DNA of 64,000 nt from Enterobacter cancerogenus (lineage in GTDB: Bacteria; Pseudomonadota; Gammaproteobacteria; Enterobacterales; Enterobacteriaceae): positions 3,844,001-3,908,000 of the forward strand of contig NZ_CP077290.1 in the NCBI RefSeq assembly GCF_019047785.1. Reading direction: 5' to 3'. Every line of letters begins with the position of its first letter. The first letter of the stretch is position 1. Positions 18,092-26,143 of this stretch are shown here, piece by piece. A program made the position numbers and the translations under genes. Under the pieces are notes generated by a model. It worked only from the letters and a program-made list of their open reading frames with translations. It ran no database searches and had not been told where the DNA came from.

Positions 18092-20599
18092 ATGAGTCTA
18101 AAAAACACGCTTTCTGAAACTCTCACATCTTCGCTTAACCGTTATCGCCTTGATATCCCGTCCTGCACGTCACCTCTGGACGTTGAAGAGTTCAGTGGCC
18201 GCGAATGTATGAGTGCGTTGTATCTGTACACCATTCGTTTCACCAGTGTTGACCACGATATTTCTGCAGAACAGTTACTGAATAAGTCTGCCACTCTCTC
18301 AATGGGAACAGGCTCCCTGGCTGCCATGACTGGAATGAAGGTGATCCATGGCACCGTGACACATTTTCGACGTATCAGTGGCTCAGCAGATCAGTCTACT
18401 TACCAGATTCTCGTTGAACCGTTTTTTGCGCTTTTGGGCCGGCAGTTCCGTACTCACCGTTTTTTTGTTAACAAATCCGTCCCGGAAGTGGTGGAGCAGG
18501 TATTGCAAGAACACGGCCTGCACGGCTGGGAGTACGAGTTCAATCTCAAACAGAACTACCCGAAGCGTGAGCAGATAAACCAGTATCAGGAGAGCGACCT
18601 TACCTTTATTCAGCGTTTGCTGGCCGAGGTGGGGATATTTTACTGGTTCACTCTCCAGGAGGATACGCAGTCGGAAGTAGTACACTTTGCCGACGCACAG
18701 CGTGCGCTGATGTTTGGTAAAACGTTGCCAGTAAACAGTCCGTCCGGGATGAGTGACAGCGGCACGGATTCGGTGTGGGGGCTCAACGTCTCACACAACG
18801 TGGTGGAAGCGAACGTCACCACGAAAGATTACAACCACCGTGACGCGCAAAGCATACTCCAGTCCGCCCCTGCCGATATGACGCGGGGCGACGGGGAAGG
18901 GATGACCTACGGCGAGGTGTATCACTACCGACTGCGCCACCTTGAGCGCGGCGATAAAATTGATCCGCAGGCGGAAACCGCCAACTTCTATGCACGTCTT
19001 GACCATGAGCGTTTTCTGGCGGATCAGACGTTGATAACCGCTGCCAGTACCGATTCCACCCTTTCTCCGGCGCAGGTTCTTACCATCACCGACAGCCTGC
19101 CGCCGACTTTGCCAGAAACGTTTCAGGCACCAGTGTTGATTGTCAGTACACATTTCACCGCCAGCCGAAAAGATGCACTGCGTGTGGATATCATAGCTGT
19201 CCCGTACAGCGAAACGCTGTGCTGGCGTCCGCCGCTGCTGCCGCGCCCGAAGGTGACCGGTACCATGACCGCGCGCGTCACCAGCGCAAAGGCTAACGAT
19301 ATCTATGCCTGGCAGGATGCGTCCGGCCTGTACCGGGTGAAGTTTGATGCCGACCGGGATGACAAGTCGCAGGGCCAGGAGAGTATGCCGGTGCGCCTCG
19401 CCAAACCCTACGGCGGTGATGTGTACGGCTTCCACTTCCCGTTAATTCAGGGGACAGAAGTGGCAATAGCGTTTCATGAGGGCGACCCTGACCGGCCGTA
19501 TATCGCCCATGCCCTGCACGACTCCCGCCACGTCGACCATGTCACGGAGAAGAACAGCACCCGCAACGTGATCCGCACGCCGGCGAACAACAAACTGCGG
19601 ATGGAGGACAAACGCGGCGCGGAGCATATCAAGCTCAGTACCGAGTACGGCGGCAAAACGCAGCTGAACCTGGGGCATAATGTGGATGCCGGGCGGACAC
19701 TTCGGGGAGAAGGATTTGAGCTGAGAACTGACTCGTGGGGAGCCATACGTGGTGGGAAGGGGATTTTTATCAGCGCTGATATACAGCAATCAGCCGAAGG
19801 GGTAATGCTGGATATGGCTGCGGCTCTTAACCAGCTGCAGCAGGCTCAGAGTCTGGTAGAGTCTTTGAGCAGTGCGGCAGAAACGGCGAAAGCAGAACTG
19901 GCTGACATGCAGATCCAGAAAACCTTACTCAGCGAGGCTCTGACAGAGCTTAAAAAATCTGCATTGTTACTGTCCGCTCCTGCGGGGATAGCGCAGGTTA
20001 CACCAAAATCTCTGCAATTATCTGCCGGTGAAAATATCATTGCCACGAGTGGTGGTAATACCGATTTCAGCATCATGAAGAAACTGACAGTGGCAGTTGG
20101 CGAGCGAATCAGTCTTTATGCCCAGAAGCTAGGTATCAAACTGTTTGCCAGTAAAGGTAAAGTGGAGATACAGGCTCAGGGAGATGAAATGACGCTGGAT
20201 GCACTGAAGGATATCCGGGTTAGCAGTAGTGAGGGAAAAATAATAATTAGTGCGAAAAAGGAAATTATCCTGACCAGTGGTGGTGGGTATATTCGGATCG
20301 CTGATGGGACGGTTGAGTGTGCAGCGCCAGATAAAATAATTGAGCGTGGTGCGGTATGGCAGAAATTCGGTGGTCAGAGTATTAGTGAAGCGGCCCAGCA
20401 GTGGGATAGCGCAGATTTTGCTATTACACCGGAAGTGCGCTGGCCGTATGATGATGCCCCTATTGCAGGACAGTTGATCAGATTAGTTAGTGAAGATGGA
20501 ACCGAACAGAAACTTACAACCTCAGGTTCAGGAAGTGCTCCAAAGCAATCAGGAATCAATGCTGAATTGTTAAAAGCGTATTTAGAGGATAAGGACTAA
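18092..20599 (+). CDS. vgrG: Type VI secretion spike protein VgrG (TssI)
   Basis: VgrG trimers cap the Hcp tube and carry effectors. The 835-residue product has the gp27-like part (about 1-380, including FFALLGRQFRTHRFF and EVGIFYWF), the gp5-like OB domain (about 385-480, MPVRLAKPYGGDVYGFHFPLIQGTEVAIAFHEGDPDRPYI) and the conserved NKLRMEDKRGAEHI stretch. A helical segment (about 570-640) and a DUF2345-type beta region (about 640-750) follow. The last roughly 100 residues form an extension probably used for effector loading. Base composition falls markedly after about 19,700, so the C-terminal extension looks exchanged together with the downstream effector module. It lies three bases upstream of the lipase gene. 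Confidence 0.95.
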   Translation: MSLKNTLSETLTSSLNRYRLDIPSCTSPLDVEEFSGRECMSALYLYTIRFTSVDHDISAEQLLNKSATLSMGTGSLAAMTGMKVIHGTVTHFRRISGSADQSTYQILVEPFFALLGRQFRTHRFFVNKSVPEVVEQVLQEHGLHGWEYEFNLKQNYPKREQINQYQESDLTFIQRLLAEVGIFYWFTLQEDTQSEVVHFADAQRALMFGKTLPVNSPSGMSDSGTDSVWGLNVSHNVVEANVTTKDYNHRDAQSILQSAPADMTRGDGEGMTYGEVYHYRLRHLERGDKIDPQAETANFYARLDHERFLADQTLITAASTDSTLSPAQVLTITDSLPPTLPETFQAPVLIVSTHFTASRKDALRVDIIAVPYSETLCWRPPLLPRPKVTGTMTARVTSAKANDIYAWQDASGLYRVKFDADRDDKSQGQESMPVRLAKPYGGDVYGFHFPLIQGTEVAIAFHEGDPDRPYIAHALHDSRHVDHVTEKNSTRNVIRTPANNKLRMEDKRGAEHIKLSTEYGGKTQLNLGHNVDAGRTLRGEGFELRTDSWGAIRGGKGIFISADIQQSAEGVMLDMAAALNQLQQAQSLVESLSSAAETAKAELADMQIQKTLLSEALTELKKSALLLSAPAGIAQVTPKSLQLSAGENIIATSGGNTDFSIMKKLTVAVGERISLYAQKLGIKLFASKGKVEIQAQGDEMTLDALKDIRVSSSEGKIIISAKKEIILTSGGGYIRIADGTVECAAPDKIIERGAVWQKFGGQSISEAAQQWDSADFAITPEVRWPYDDAPIAGQLIRLVSEDGTEQKLTTSGSGSAPKQSGINAELLKAYLEDKD

Positions 20600-20602
20600 G
20601 AG

Positions 20603-22201
20603 ATGAGTAATGTATCTTGGGATAATCATGAAAGTATTCTTCGGGGTCACTCTATAGTAATGGATGCAAAAGAGAAGGATGCCAAGGCGGTAATTTATAA
20701 AACGCCTGATAGAGTTATTCCTGTAATTTTCCTACCTGGTGTTATGGGTAGTAATTTAATGACAAAAAATGGGAATGGACCTTCTGATGCTCTTTGGCGA
20801 TTAGATGATAACAAAACTGTCGCTAAATGGTTTTTCCGAGGTCCCAAGGATAGACGGCAAAAATTAGATCCAAATAAAGTTGTAGTGGACCCTGGTGGCA
20901 AAATTGATAAAGATTTAGCAGACTGCCATTTTATTTCACGGCGTAAGCGTGGATGGGGAGAGGTCTCTTATTTGAGTTATGGGCAGTTTTTGCCGTGGTT
21001 ACAATCTGCTCTTGATGATTTCGACAATGCAAAAGAAGATTTACGAACAAGACTTATAGGTATGAATCTTAATCTCGAATTAGGTGAGGAACCATTGGGA
21101 AAAGATGAAGTGAGTCTTAGTTATAAGTATTTATATCCTGTACATGTAGTGGGGTATAACTGGCTTGATAGCATTGTGCCTTCATCGGAAATATTGCTTT
21201 CGAAAATAATTGAAATTATACAGTCCTATAAAGATTTAAATAAAATGTGTGAAAAGGTTATTTTGGTAACCCACTCGATGGGAGGATTGGTTGCACGATA
21301 TTGTTCTGAATTGAAAAAAGGTAATAATCTTATTTTGGGGGTGGTGCATGGAGTGCTGCCAGCGATAGGGGCTGCTTCAGCCTATCGACGTATGAAAGCA
21401 GGGATGGAGTATGAAGGGGTCAAAGGAAAGGCTGTATCTTTGGTTGCTGGGGGAAATGCTGCAGAAATGACAGCTGTTCTTTCTCAATCACCAGGCCCAC
21501 TGCAGTTATTGCCTGGTATTGAATATGGCCGAAATTGGTTTAAGATTAAGGATGGAGAGCAAATATATCAAAAGCCAAATTTGAATCCATTTGTGGAAAT
21601 ATATAAGGTTCGTGGGTATTGGTGGAGTTTATGTGAAGAAAACTTGATTGATCCAAATGTTAAAACATCAAATAAAGAACAGATTGATAATGCCTGGCAA
21701 TCATATAGAAGAATGATGGATGAAAAAGTTCAACCAGTAATAGAAGCATTGAGTGGATGTTATCACAATTGTACTCATTCTTTTTATGGAGGTTCAACTC
21801 CTACCTTGGGAGATTTAATTTGGGAAGGTAGTACAAATTACCTGGATGAAAGATTAGCGAGGAATCAGAGAAGGTTTCCTTTGGATGGGCGAGCATTAGG
21901 GAAAGAAGGTGAAGAGATTTTTACAAGTAGAACGGTGGCAACACCGTTAGGCGGGGGCGGTTGGAAAACTGGAATATACCAGGAGTACAAAATTGCTGAT
22001 CCAACTGATTTAGGTGATGGTACAGTTCCTGTTCGTTCTTCTAAAATACCGGATAGATATTTACGTTCGCGTTGTAAATTGTCCGTGGCGCATGAACCAG
22101 CCTATACAGATCCAGATGCGCAAGTTTATACTTTATGGGCAATCATAAAAATAGTACAAGAAATAAAACAAACCTCTTTGAGATATCACGATGCATACTA
22201 A
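20603..22201 (+). CDS. Tle4-type T6SS phospholipase effector (PGAP1-like alpha/beta hydrolase)
   Basis: 532-residue predicted antibacterial lipase delivered by the neighbouring VgrG. It shows the alpha/beta-hydrolase start VIPVIFLPGVMGSNL (about residues 38-52) and the nucleophile elbow VTHSMGGLVARY with Ser near residue 225. A DLGDGTVPVRS acid region lies near residue 472 and SVAHEPAY with a candidate catalytic His near 496. This order fits PGAP1-like lipases of the Tle4 class, best known from Pseudomonas TplE. The call is supported by the downstream gene being of the Tli4 immunity type. No signal peptide is present, as expected for T6SS cargo. The gene is AT-rich compared with core T6SS genes. 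Its end overlaps the immunity gene by 11 bases. Confidence 0.85.
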   Translation: MSNVSWDNHESILRGHSIVMDAKEKDAKAVIYKTPDRVIPVIFLPGVMGSNLMTKNGNGPSDALWRLDDNKTVAKWFFRGPKDRRQKLDPNKVVVDPGGKIDKDLADCHFISRRKRGWGEVSYLSYGQFLPWLQSALDDFDNAKEDLRTRLIGMNLNLELGEEPLGKDEVSLSYKYLYPVHVVGYNWLDSIVPSSEILLSKIIEIIQSYKDLNKMCEKVILVTHSMGGLVARYCSELKKGNNLILGVVHGVLPAIGAASAYRRMKAGMEYEGVKGKAVSLVAGGNAAEMTAVLSQSPGPLQLLPGIEYGRNWFKIKDGEQIYQKPNLNPFVEIYKVRGYWWSLCEENLIDPNVKTSNKEQIDNAWQSYRRMMDEKVQPVIEALSGCYHNCTHSFYGGSTPTLGDLIWEGSTNYLDERLARNQRRFPLDGRALGKEGEEIFTSRTVATPLGGGGWKTGIYQEYKIADPTDLGDGTVPVRSSKIPDRYLRSRCKLSVAHEPAYTDPDAQVYTLWAIIKIVQEIKQTSLRYHDAY

Positions 22202-23267
22202 AAAAAATCTTTCAGTTATGCTATTGATTGTTATAACTATAGCTACGGTTTTGTTTTGGCCAAAATCACCGGTGCCTACAGAACAGTTAACTGCAAATGA
22301 GCGTAAGGTTATGGATGAGAAAATGGGTAATTATACTCCACGTTGTATTGGAAGGTATTTAATTGATCTTCCTGAGGATTTTGTTTTTAAAGGCGGGTTA
22401 ACTATGATAAATGATAAACAAATAGAAACTCAGCGAATGTATCTTCCAGCATTTGAACAACGAATCCGACTAAGAGAAAAAGAATTGCAGGAGTTAAAAC
22501 CAATTCATACGATAAATTCTCCGTTCTTAAAAAAAATTTATAAATTGCCCGCTGGAATGAATGGTGTAATATTTGAGTATGCAAGCAGTGAAGTTGCTCC
22601 AGATGCATTTCGGAATTTAGAAGGACATGTATATGATAATGGAGTAGCCTTTAAATTAATAATCGATGCTGTTAATGCTGATGGGGAGCGCTATGCAGAA
22701 GAGCGTAATAATGAACCAGATGTTTATTATAATAATGTCGATAGAAAGGTTCATAGTATGATTTCATTTCTGGGAAGATTACAAGGGCGCGAAGCAGATG
22801 TTATACCTAAGAGCAAAGGCTTGTGCATACCCAATGGCATAATCGAAGGGACCAGTGATGAAAAAGAAGAAGTTTCTTTTTCTTATCAATCTAGTGCTAA
22901 TTCAAATGTATACGTGAATATTGAGACTAATAATTTTCTTCAGGAGGACCATTCAATGTTAGAGCGTAGTTCTGATATATCGAGTGTGTTATCCAGAGAA
23001 AAAATGAGAACAATAATGAAAGGTTATAAAAAAATAAATGGACTAGAAGCAGAGGAGTGGTTGACGGTAGGCCTGGGGGATGATGTTCTTAGTGGGCACA
23101 ATTTTATTCTAAATATAAATGAAAAACATGGTGATTATAAATCTCCTTTTTTACGCGTCAATATGATGCATGGTCCATTACCTGATCAGCACTTATCAGA
23201 AAAAGAGATTCATTATCTTTGGCAGAAAATTATTGAAACCACACGTATTCGTTCTAATGCTATTTAG
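22191..23267 (+). CDS. Tli4-family T6SS lipase immunity protein, copy 1
   Basis: 358-residue membrane-anchored protein: an N-terminal hydrophobic segment (MLLIVITIATVLFWP, residues about 9-23) with the rest predicted periplasmic, where it would meet the incoming lipase. The PRCIGRYLIDLPEDF motif near residue 50 is characteristic of Tli4-type immunity proteins. Other marks are QRMYLPAFEQRIRLREKEL and the C-terminal HYLWQKIIETTRIRSNA. The start lies 11 bases inside the end of the lipase gene, coupling translation of toxin and antidote. A second, clearly related copy follows at 23620. Confidence 0.88.
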   Translation: MHTKKNLSVMLLIVITIATVLFWPKSPVPTEQLTANERKVMDEKMGNYTPRCIGRYLIDLPEDFVFKGGLTMINDKQIETQRMYLPAFEQRIRLREKELQELKPIHTINSPFLKKIYKLPAGMNGVIFEYASSEVAPDAFRNLEGHVYDNGVAFKLIIDAVNADGERYAEERNNEPDVYYNNVDRKVHSMISFLGRLQGREADVIPKSKGLCIPNGIIEGTSDEKEEVSFSYQSSANSNVYVNIETNNFLQEDHSMLERSSDISSVLSREKMRTIMKGYKKINGLEAEEWLTVGLGDDVLSGHNFILNINEKHGDYKSPFLRVNMMHGPLPDQHLSEKEIHYLWQKIIETTRIRSNAI

Positions 23268-23276
23268 TTTGAGGAA

Positions 23277-23630
23277 GTGTTTTCCATTAACCGCAGTATA
23301 AAAAATAACAACAGAGGAATTGCCGATAGTGGTGTTATATTTTATCCACCACACGTGAGTAATAAAACAACCAGATTTGTCGGGTTGATTGCTGAGGATG
23401 GTGAGCATCAGTACAATAAATTTGAGCTTTTACCACCGGATGCTGACGGCGATGGTACGGTTCCAGTATGCGGAGCCATTTTTAAGGCTCCAGGTCTTAA
23501 ATCACAGGCAGGATTTAGTGTGGATCACGAAGGTGCCTATAAAAGCGAGGAGTCGCGCTGGTTTACCTTGAGGGCCATTCTTAAAATTGCGCAAGACATA
23601 AAAAATACAGGGTTGGTCTATGAAGATTAA
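23277..23630 (+). pseudogene. C-terminal stub of a second Tle4-type lipase
   Basis: An open stretch of 117 codons with no nucleophile elbow. From about 23310 it parallels the C-terminal quarter of the complete lipase upstream. DADGDGTVPVCGAIFKAPGLKS matches its DLGDGTVPVRSSKIPDRYLRS, FSVDHEGAYKSEESRWFTLRAILKIAQDIKNTGL matches LSVAHEPAYTDPDAQVYTLWAIIKIVQEIKQTSL, and VYED matches its end. The N-terminal three quarters, including the catalytic Ser, are missing, so it is a remnant of a displaced effector. It overlaps the following tli4 copy by 11 bases, exactly as the intact lipase overlaps its own partner, so the two are the remains of an earlier effector-immunity pair. Confidence 0.85.
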
Positions 23631-24753
23631 TAAAAATTTAAGTGTTGCTTTTTTTATTATTTCTGCTGGTGCGATACTTTGGTGGTATAACCGACCCTAT
23701 CCCCCAAAGGAAAATCTTACGTCCCGCCAGGAGGCAAATGTGGAAAAAATGTTGAAAGAAATGAAAACTCGCTGTGTTGGACGTTACTTAATTGACTTGC
23801 CCGCATCATTCTTACCATATCGGGATTCTCAGCGGTTGGAGGATCCGGATAGTTGGGATACAACTATTAATATGCCTGATGATGATCGAAGGAGAAGATC
23901 ATTTATTTCAACCAAACGTATGTATTATCCTGCATTCCTGCAGTTCATTCAACGGCGCGAAAAAGAATTAAGAAATGAAACAGTAGTGGAACCTCAGGAT
24001 GGCCCTTATCTGAAAAAAGTCTGGAAGTTACCAGATGGATTGAAAGGGATAATGTTTCAACGGAATGAAAGCCTTATTACCCCGGATGCTGTACAAATAA
24101 TAGAATCTTATTTATACACAAATGGTGTAGCTATTAAATTGCTAAAAAGAACTTATAATGACTCGTCTCCACGCTACGAAAAAGAAAGAGATGGCGATCC
24201 AATTCAGAATTTTGTTGTCCGTGATATTGACAGAATGAATAATCTGCTTTCACGGATAACGGGCAGACAGGAAGACGAAATTCCAAAGATCCCTGGGAGT
24301 TGCGTTGCCGATGCTTTTATCGCTACTGATAAATATGCTCAGGAACAGGAAGATATTTATCGTAATTATTTGAGCGATGAGGTTCGTGGATTAAAAGTTT
24401 CTTTGAATATGGATAATTTCACAAAAGGGAGTGACGCTGTACTACAGCGAACCGGACAAATTGAGCATGATTTCGCGCAGGTGAATGGTCGTATTGTCAG
24501 GAAGGGGGCTTTCGATGTTAACGGACTGTACGTCGAAGAAATGCTGATGATGGCACCACAACCACCGGATAGTAAACCCAGATATAGTTTCGGTCTTTAT
24601 ATTAATGAAAAAACGACCAGTTATAACAATCCTGAATTGACGGTAGAATTGAACAATTTTCCTCAAACTCCTTTACCTTATTCGCAGGAAGAACTCATTG
24701 CTTTCTGGGATGCGATAACACATACAATACGTTTGCGCCCGAATGCTTTTTAA
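23620..24753 (+). CDS. Tli4-family T6SS lipase immunity protein, copy 2 (orphan)
   Basis: 377-residue paralogue of the protein encoded at 22191. It has the same layout: MKINKNLSVAFFIISAGAILWW membrane anchor, TRCVGRYLIDLPASF motif near residue 52, KRMYYPAFLQFIQRREKEL, and the AFWDAITHTIRLRPNAF ending that parallels the TTRIRSNAI end of copy 1. Its cognate effector survives only as the upstream stub, so it is an orphan immunity gene. Such genes can protect against kin that still carry the old effector. The sequence has diverged well beyond a recent duplication. Confidence 0.87.
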   Translation: MKINKNLSVAFFIISAGAILWWYNRPYPPKENLTSRQEANVEKMLKEMKTRCVGRYLIDLPASFLPYRDSQRLEDPDSWDTTINMPDDDRRRRSFISTKRMYYPAFLQFIQRREKELRNETVVEPQDGPYLKKVWKLPDGLKGIMFQRNESLITPDAVQIIESYLYTNGVAIKLLKRTYNDSSPRYEKERDGDPIQNFVVRDIDRMNNLLSRITGRQEDEIPKIPGSCVADAFIATDKYAQEQEDIYRNYLSDEVRGLKVSLNMDNFTKGSDAVLQRTGQIEHDFAQVNGRIVRKGAFDVNGLYVEEMLMMAPQPPDSKPRYSFGLYINEKTTSYNNPELTVELNNFPQTPLPYSQEELIAFWDAITHTIRLRPNAF

Positions 24754-24770
24754 AAAAAAGAGGAAAGACT

Positions 24771-25031
24771 ATGCCAGCATTAGTCTGTCTTGGAGATTCA
24801 ACCACACACGGTGGTAAAGTTATTTCAGCGTCTTCCACAATGTTTATTAGCGGTGTTCAGGTCGCACTGGTTGGTGACTTGATATCCTGTCCGGAACATG
24901 GACCAAACCGTATTATTGAAGGTGATTCTACAGCATCAGAAGAAGGAGTGTCTGTAGTTGTGGATAATTGCTTATGCGAATGCGGTTGCCGCGTCATTAG
25001 TTCTTATGCCGAAAACAGTATTGAGTCATAA
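24771..25031 (+). CDS. PAAR-domain spike-tip protein
   Basis: 86-residue PAAR protein that sharpens the VgrG spike. It shows the expected pattern: CLGDSTTHGGKVISAS, FISGVQVALVGDLISCPEHG and RIIEGDSTASEEG, with the His and Cys zinc-ligand positions present (THGG, CPEHG, CECGC). It consists of the PAAR domain only, without a fused toxin, so it serves as tip for the lipase delivered by VgrG or for other cargo. It lies 17 bases after the second tli4, with an AGAGGAAAG ribosome site, and two bases before the next gene. Confidence 0.9.
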   Translation: MPALVCLGDSTTHGGKVISASSTMFISGVQVALVGDLISCPEHGPNRIIEGDSTASEEGVSVVVDNCLCECGCRVISSYAENSIES

Positions 25032-25033
25032 TT

Positions 25034-26143
25034 ATGCAATGGCCTGTTCCTGATATTCCAGTGAAACATCCCGTCTCTCGTCCTGTGAATAAAAAGTGGG
25101 GAGGGATGCTTTTTCTTATGGTGATTACCGGGGGAGCGCTGTTAGTTTTTGTGGGCAGAGCGACCAGTTACGGAGAGGTAATTCTTTATGGAGCACTACC
25201 TGCGTTTTTGATCTGGCTATGCTTCTATGGGATAATCTGGCACCGTTATGAGCAATCTGTCAACAATGCGCTGCTATGGAATAAAGAGTCAGAACGTATA
25301 AAAATATATTGGCAAAACTGGTGTATGCAGCAATGGGGGATTGTGAGCAATGTGGTTTTGACACCAGAAAAAGAAGGAGTAAGTGCTTTGCTTGGGGATT
25401 ATGCGGATATACCCGCTTATCCTTGCAAACCCCGCCCATTATATGTCACCCTTATAGGGTTGTATAACCGACTGAAATATATTGATATTCATTCAGAAAG
25501 GCAATGCCCAGGTTATCGTCACTTTCTTTTCTCGATCCAAATACTTCTTCCTGATATGCGCATGCAACACTCTGTCAGTAAAGCTGTTTATGAACAGTGG
25601 GATTTGTATCCTGAATATATTAACTCAGTAGATGATGTCCAGTCTGAAGCAGAATCGAAGGGACTTATTCTTTTGCTTTGCATTCAGGACTGGTTTACTG
25701 ATAATAACAAAAAACACAGTGAGTTTATTTCTGCACAGATTATCACATCAGTTTCATTCGCTTCAGAGCATAAATTACCAATTATAGCCGGGGTTGGACG
25801 GGTTTTGTCTTCTGATTCCCTAAGTGAAGGTCTGGATATTTTGTGTGAGTACAGTAGATTAACTGATATACGGTTACGTCACGTCTGGTTGACGGGCACT
25901 GACGGTGATGATCGGGTGAACATTATTCAGTATGCCGCAGATCTGCCGTGGGAACTGCCGGCGAAGCTCCCCTGCCATTTACTTGATCATACATTTGGCC
26001 CCAGTGGACCACTATCATTCCCTGTCTCTGTTGCGTTGATGGTTGATGCAGCCGTAAATACAGGTGAAATACAATTGATCATTTCCTGTCAGAAAGGAAA
26101 AGGATATTCATTTTGTCTGGTTGCTCAGGAGTTATTTTTATGA
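25034..26143 (+). CDS. T6SS-locus membrane protein of unknown function
   Basis: 369-residue protein that I do not recognise. Two membrane segments lie near the N-terminus (MLFLMVITGGALLVFVG at about 25-41 and VILYGALPAFLIWLCFYGII at about 49-68). They are followed by a roughly 300-residue soluble region with many aromatic residues and a C-terminal segment TFGPSGPLSFPVSVALMVDAA. Its position between PAAR and tssM, with a four-base ATGA overlap into tssM, suggests a T6SS accessory role rather than an effector. Likely functions include a membrane-complex accessory or a cargo-handling protein, but nothing in the sequence decides this. Composition is AT-rich like the effector module upstream. Confidence 0.7.
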   Translation: MQWPVPDIPVKHPVSRPVNKKWGGMLFLMVITGGALLVFVGRATSYGEVILYGALPAFLIWLCFYGIIWHRYEQSVNNALLWNKESERIKIYWQNWCMQQWGIVSNVVLTPEKEGVSALLGDYADIPAYPCKPRPLYVTLIGLYNRLKYIDIHSERQCPGYRHFLFSIQILLPDMRMQHSVSKAVYEQWDLYPEYINSVDDVQSEAESKGLILLLCIQDWFTDNNKKHSEFISAQIITSVSFASEHKLPIIAGVGRVLSSDSLSEGLDILCEYSRLTDIRLRHVWLTGTDGDDRVNIIQYAADLPWELPAKLPCHLLDHTFGPSGPLSFPVSVALMVDAAVNTGEIQLIISCQKGKGYSFCLVAQELFL

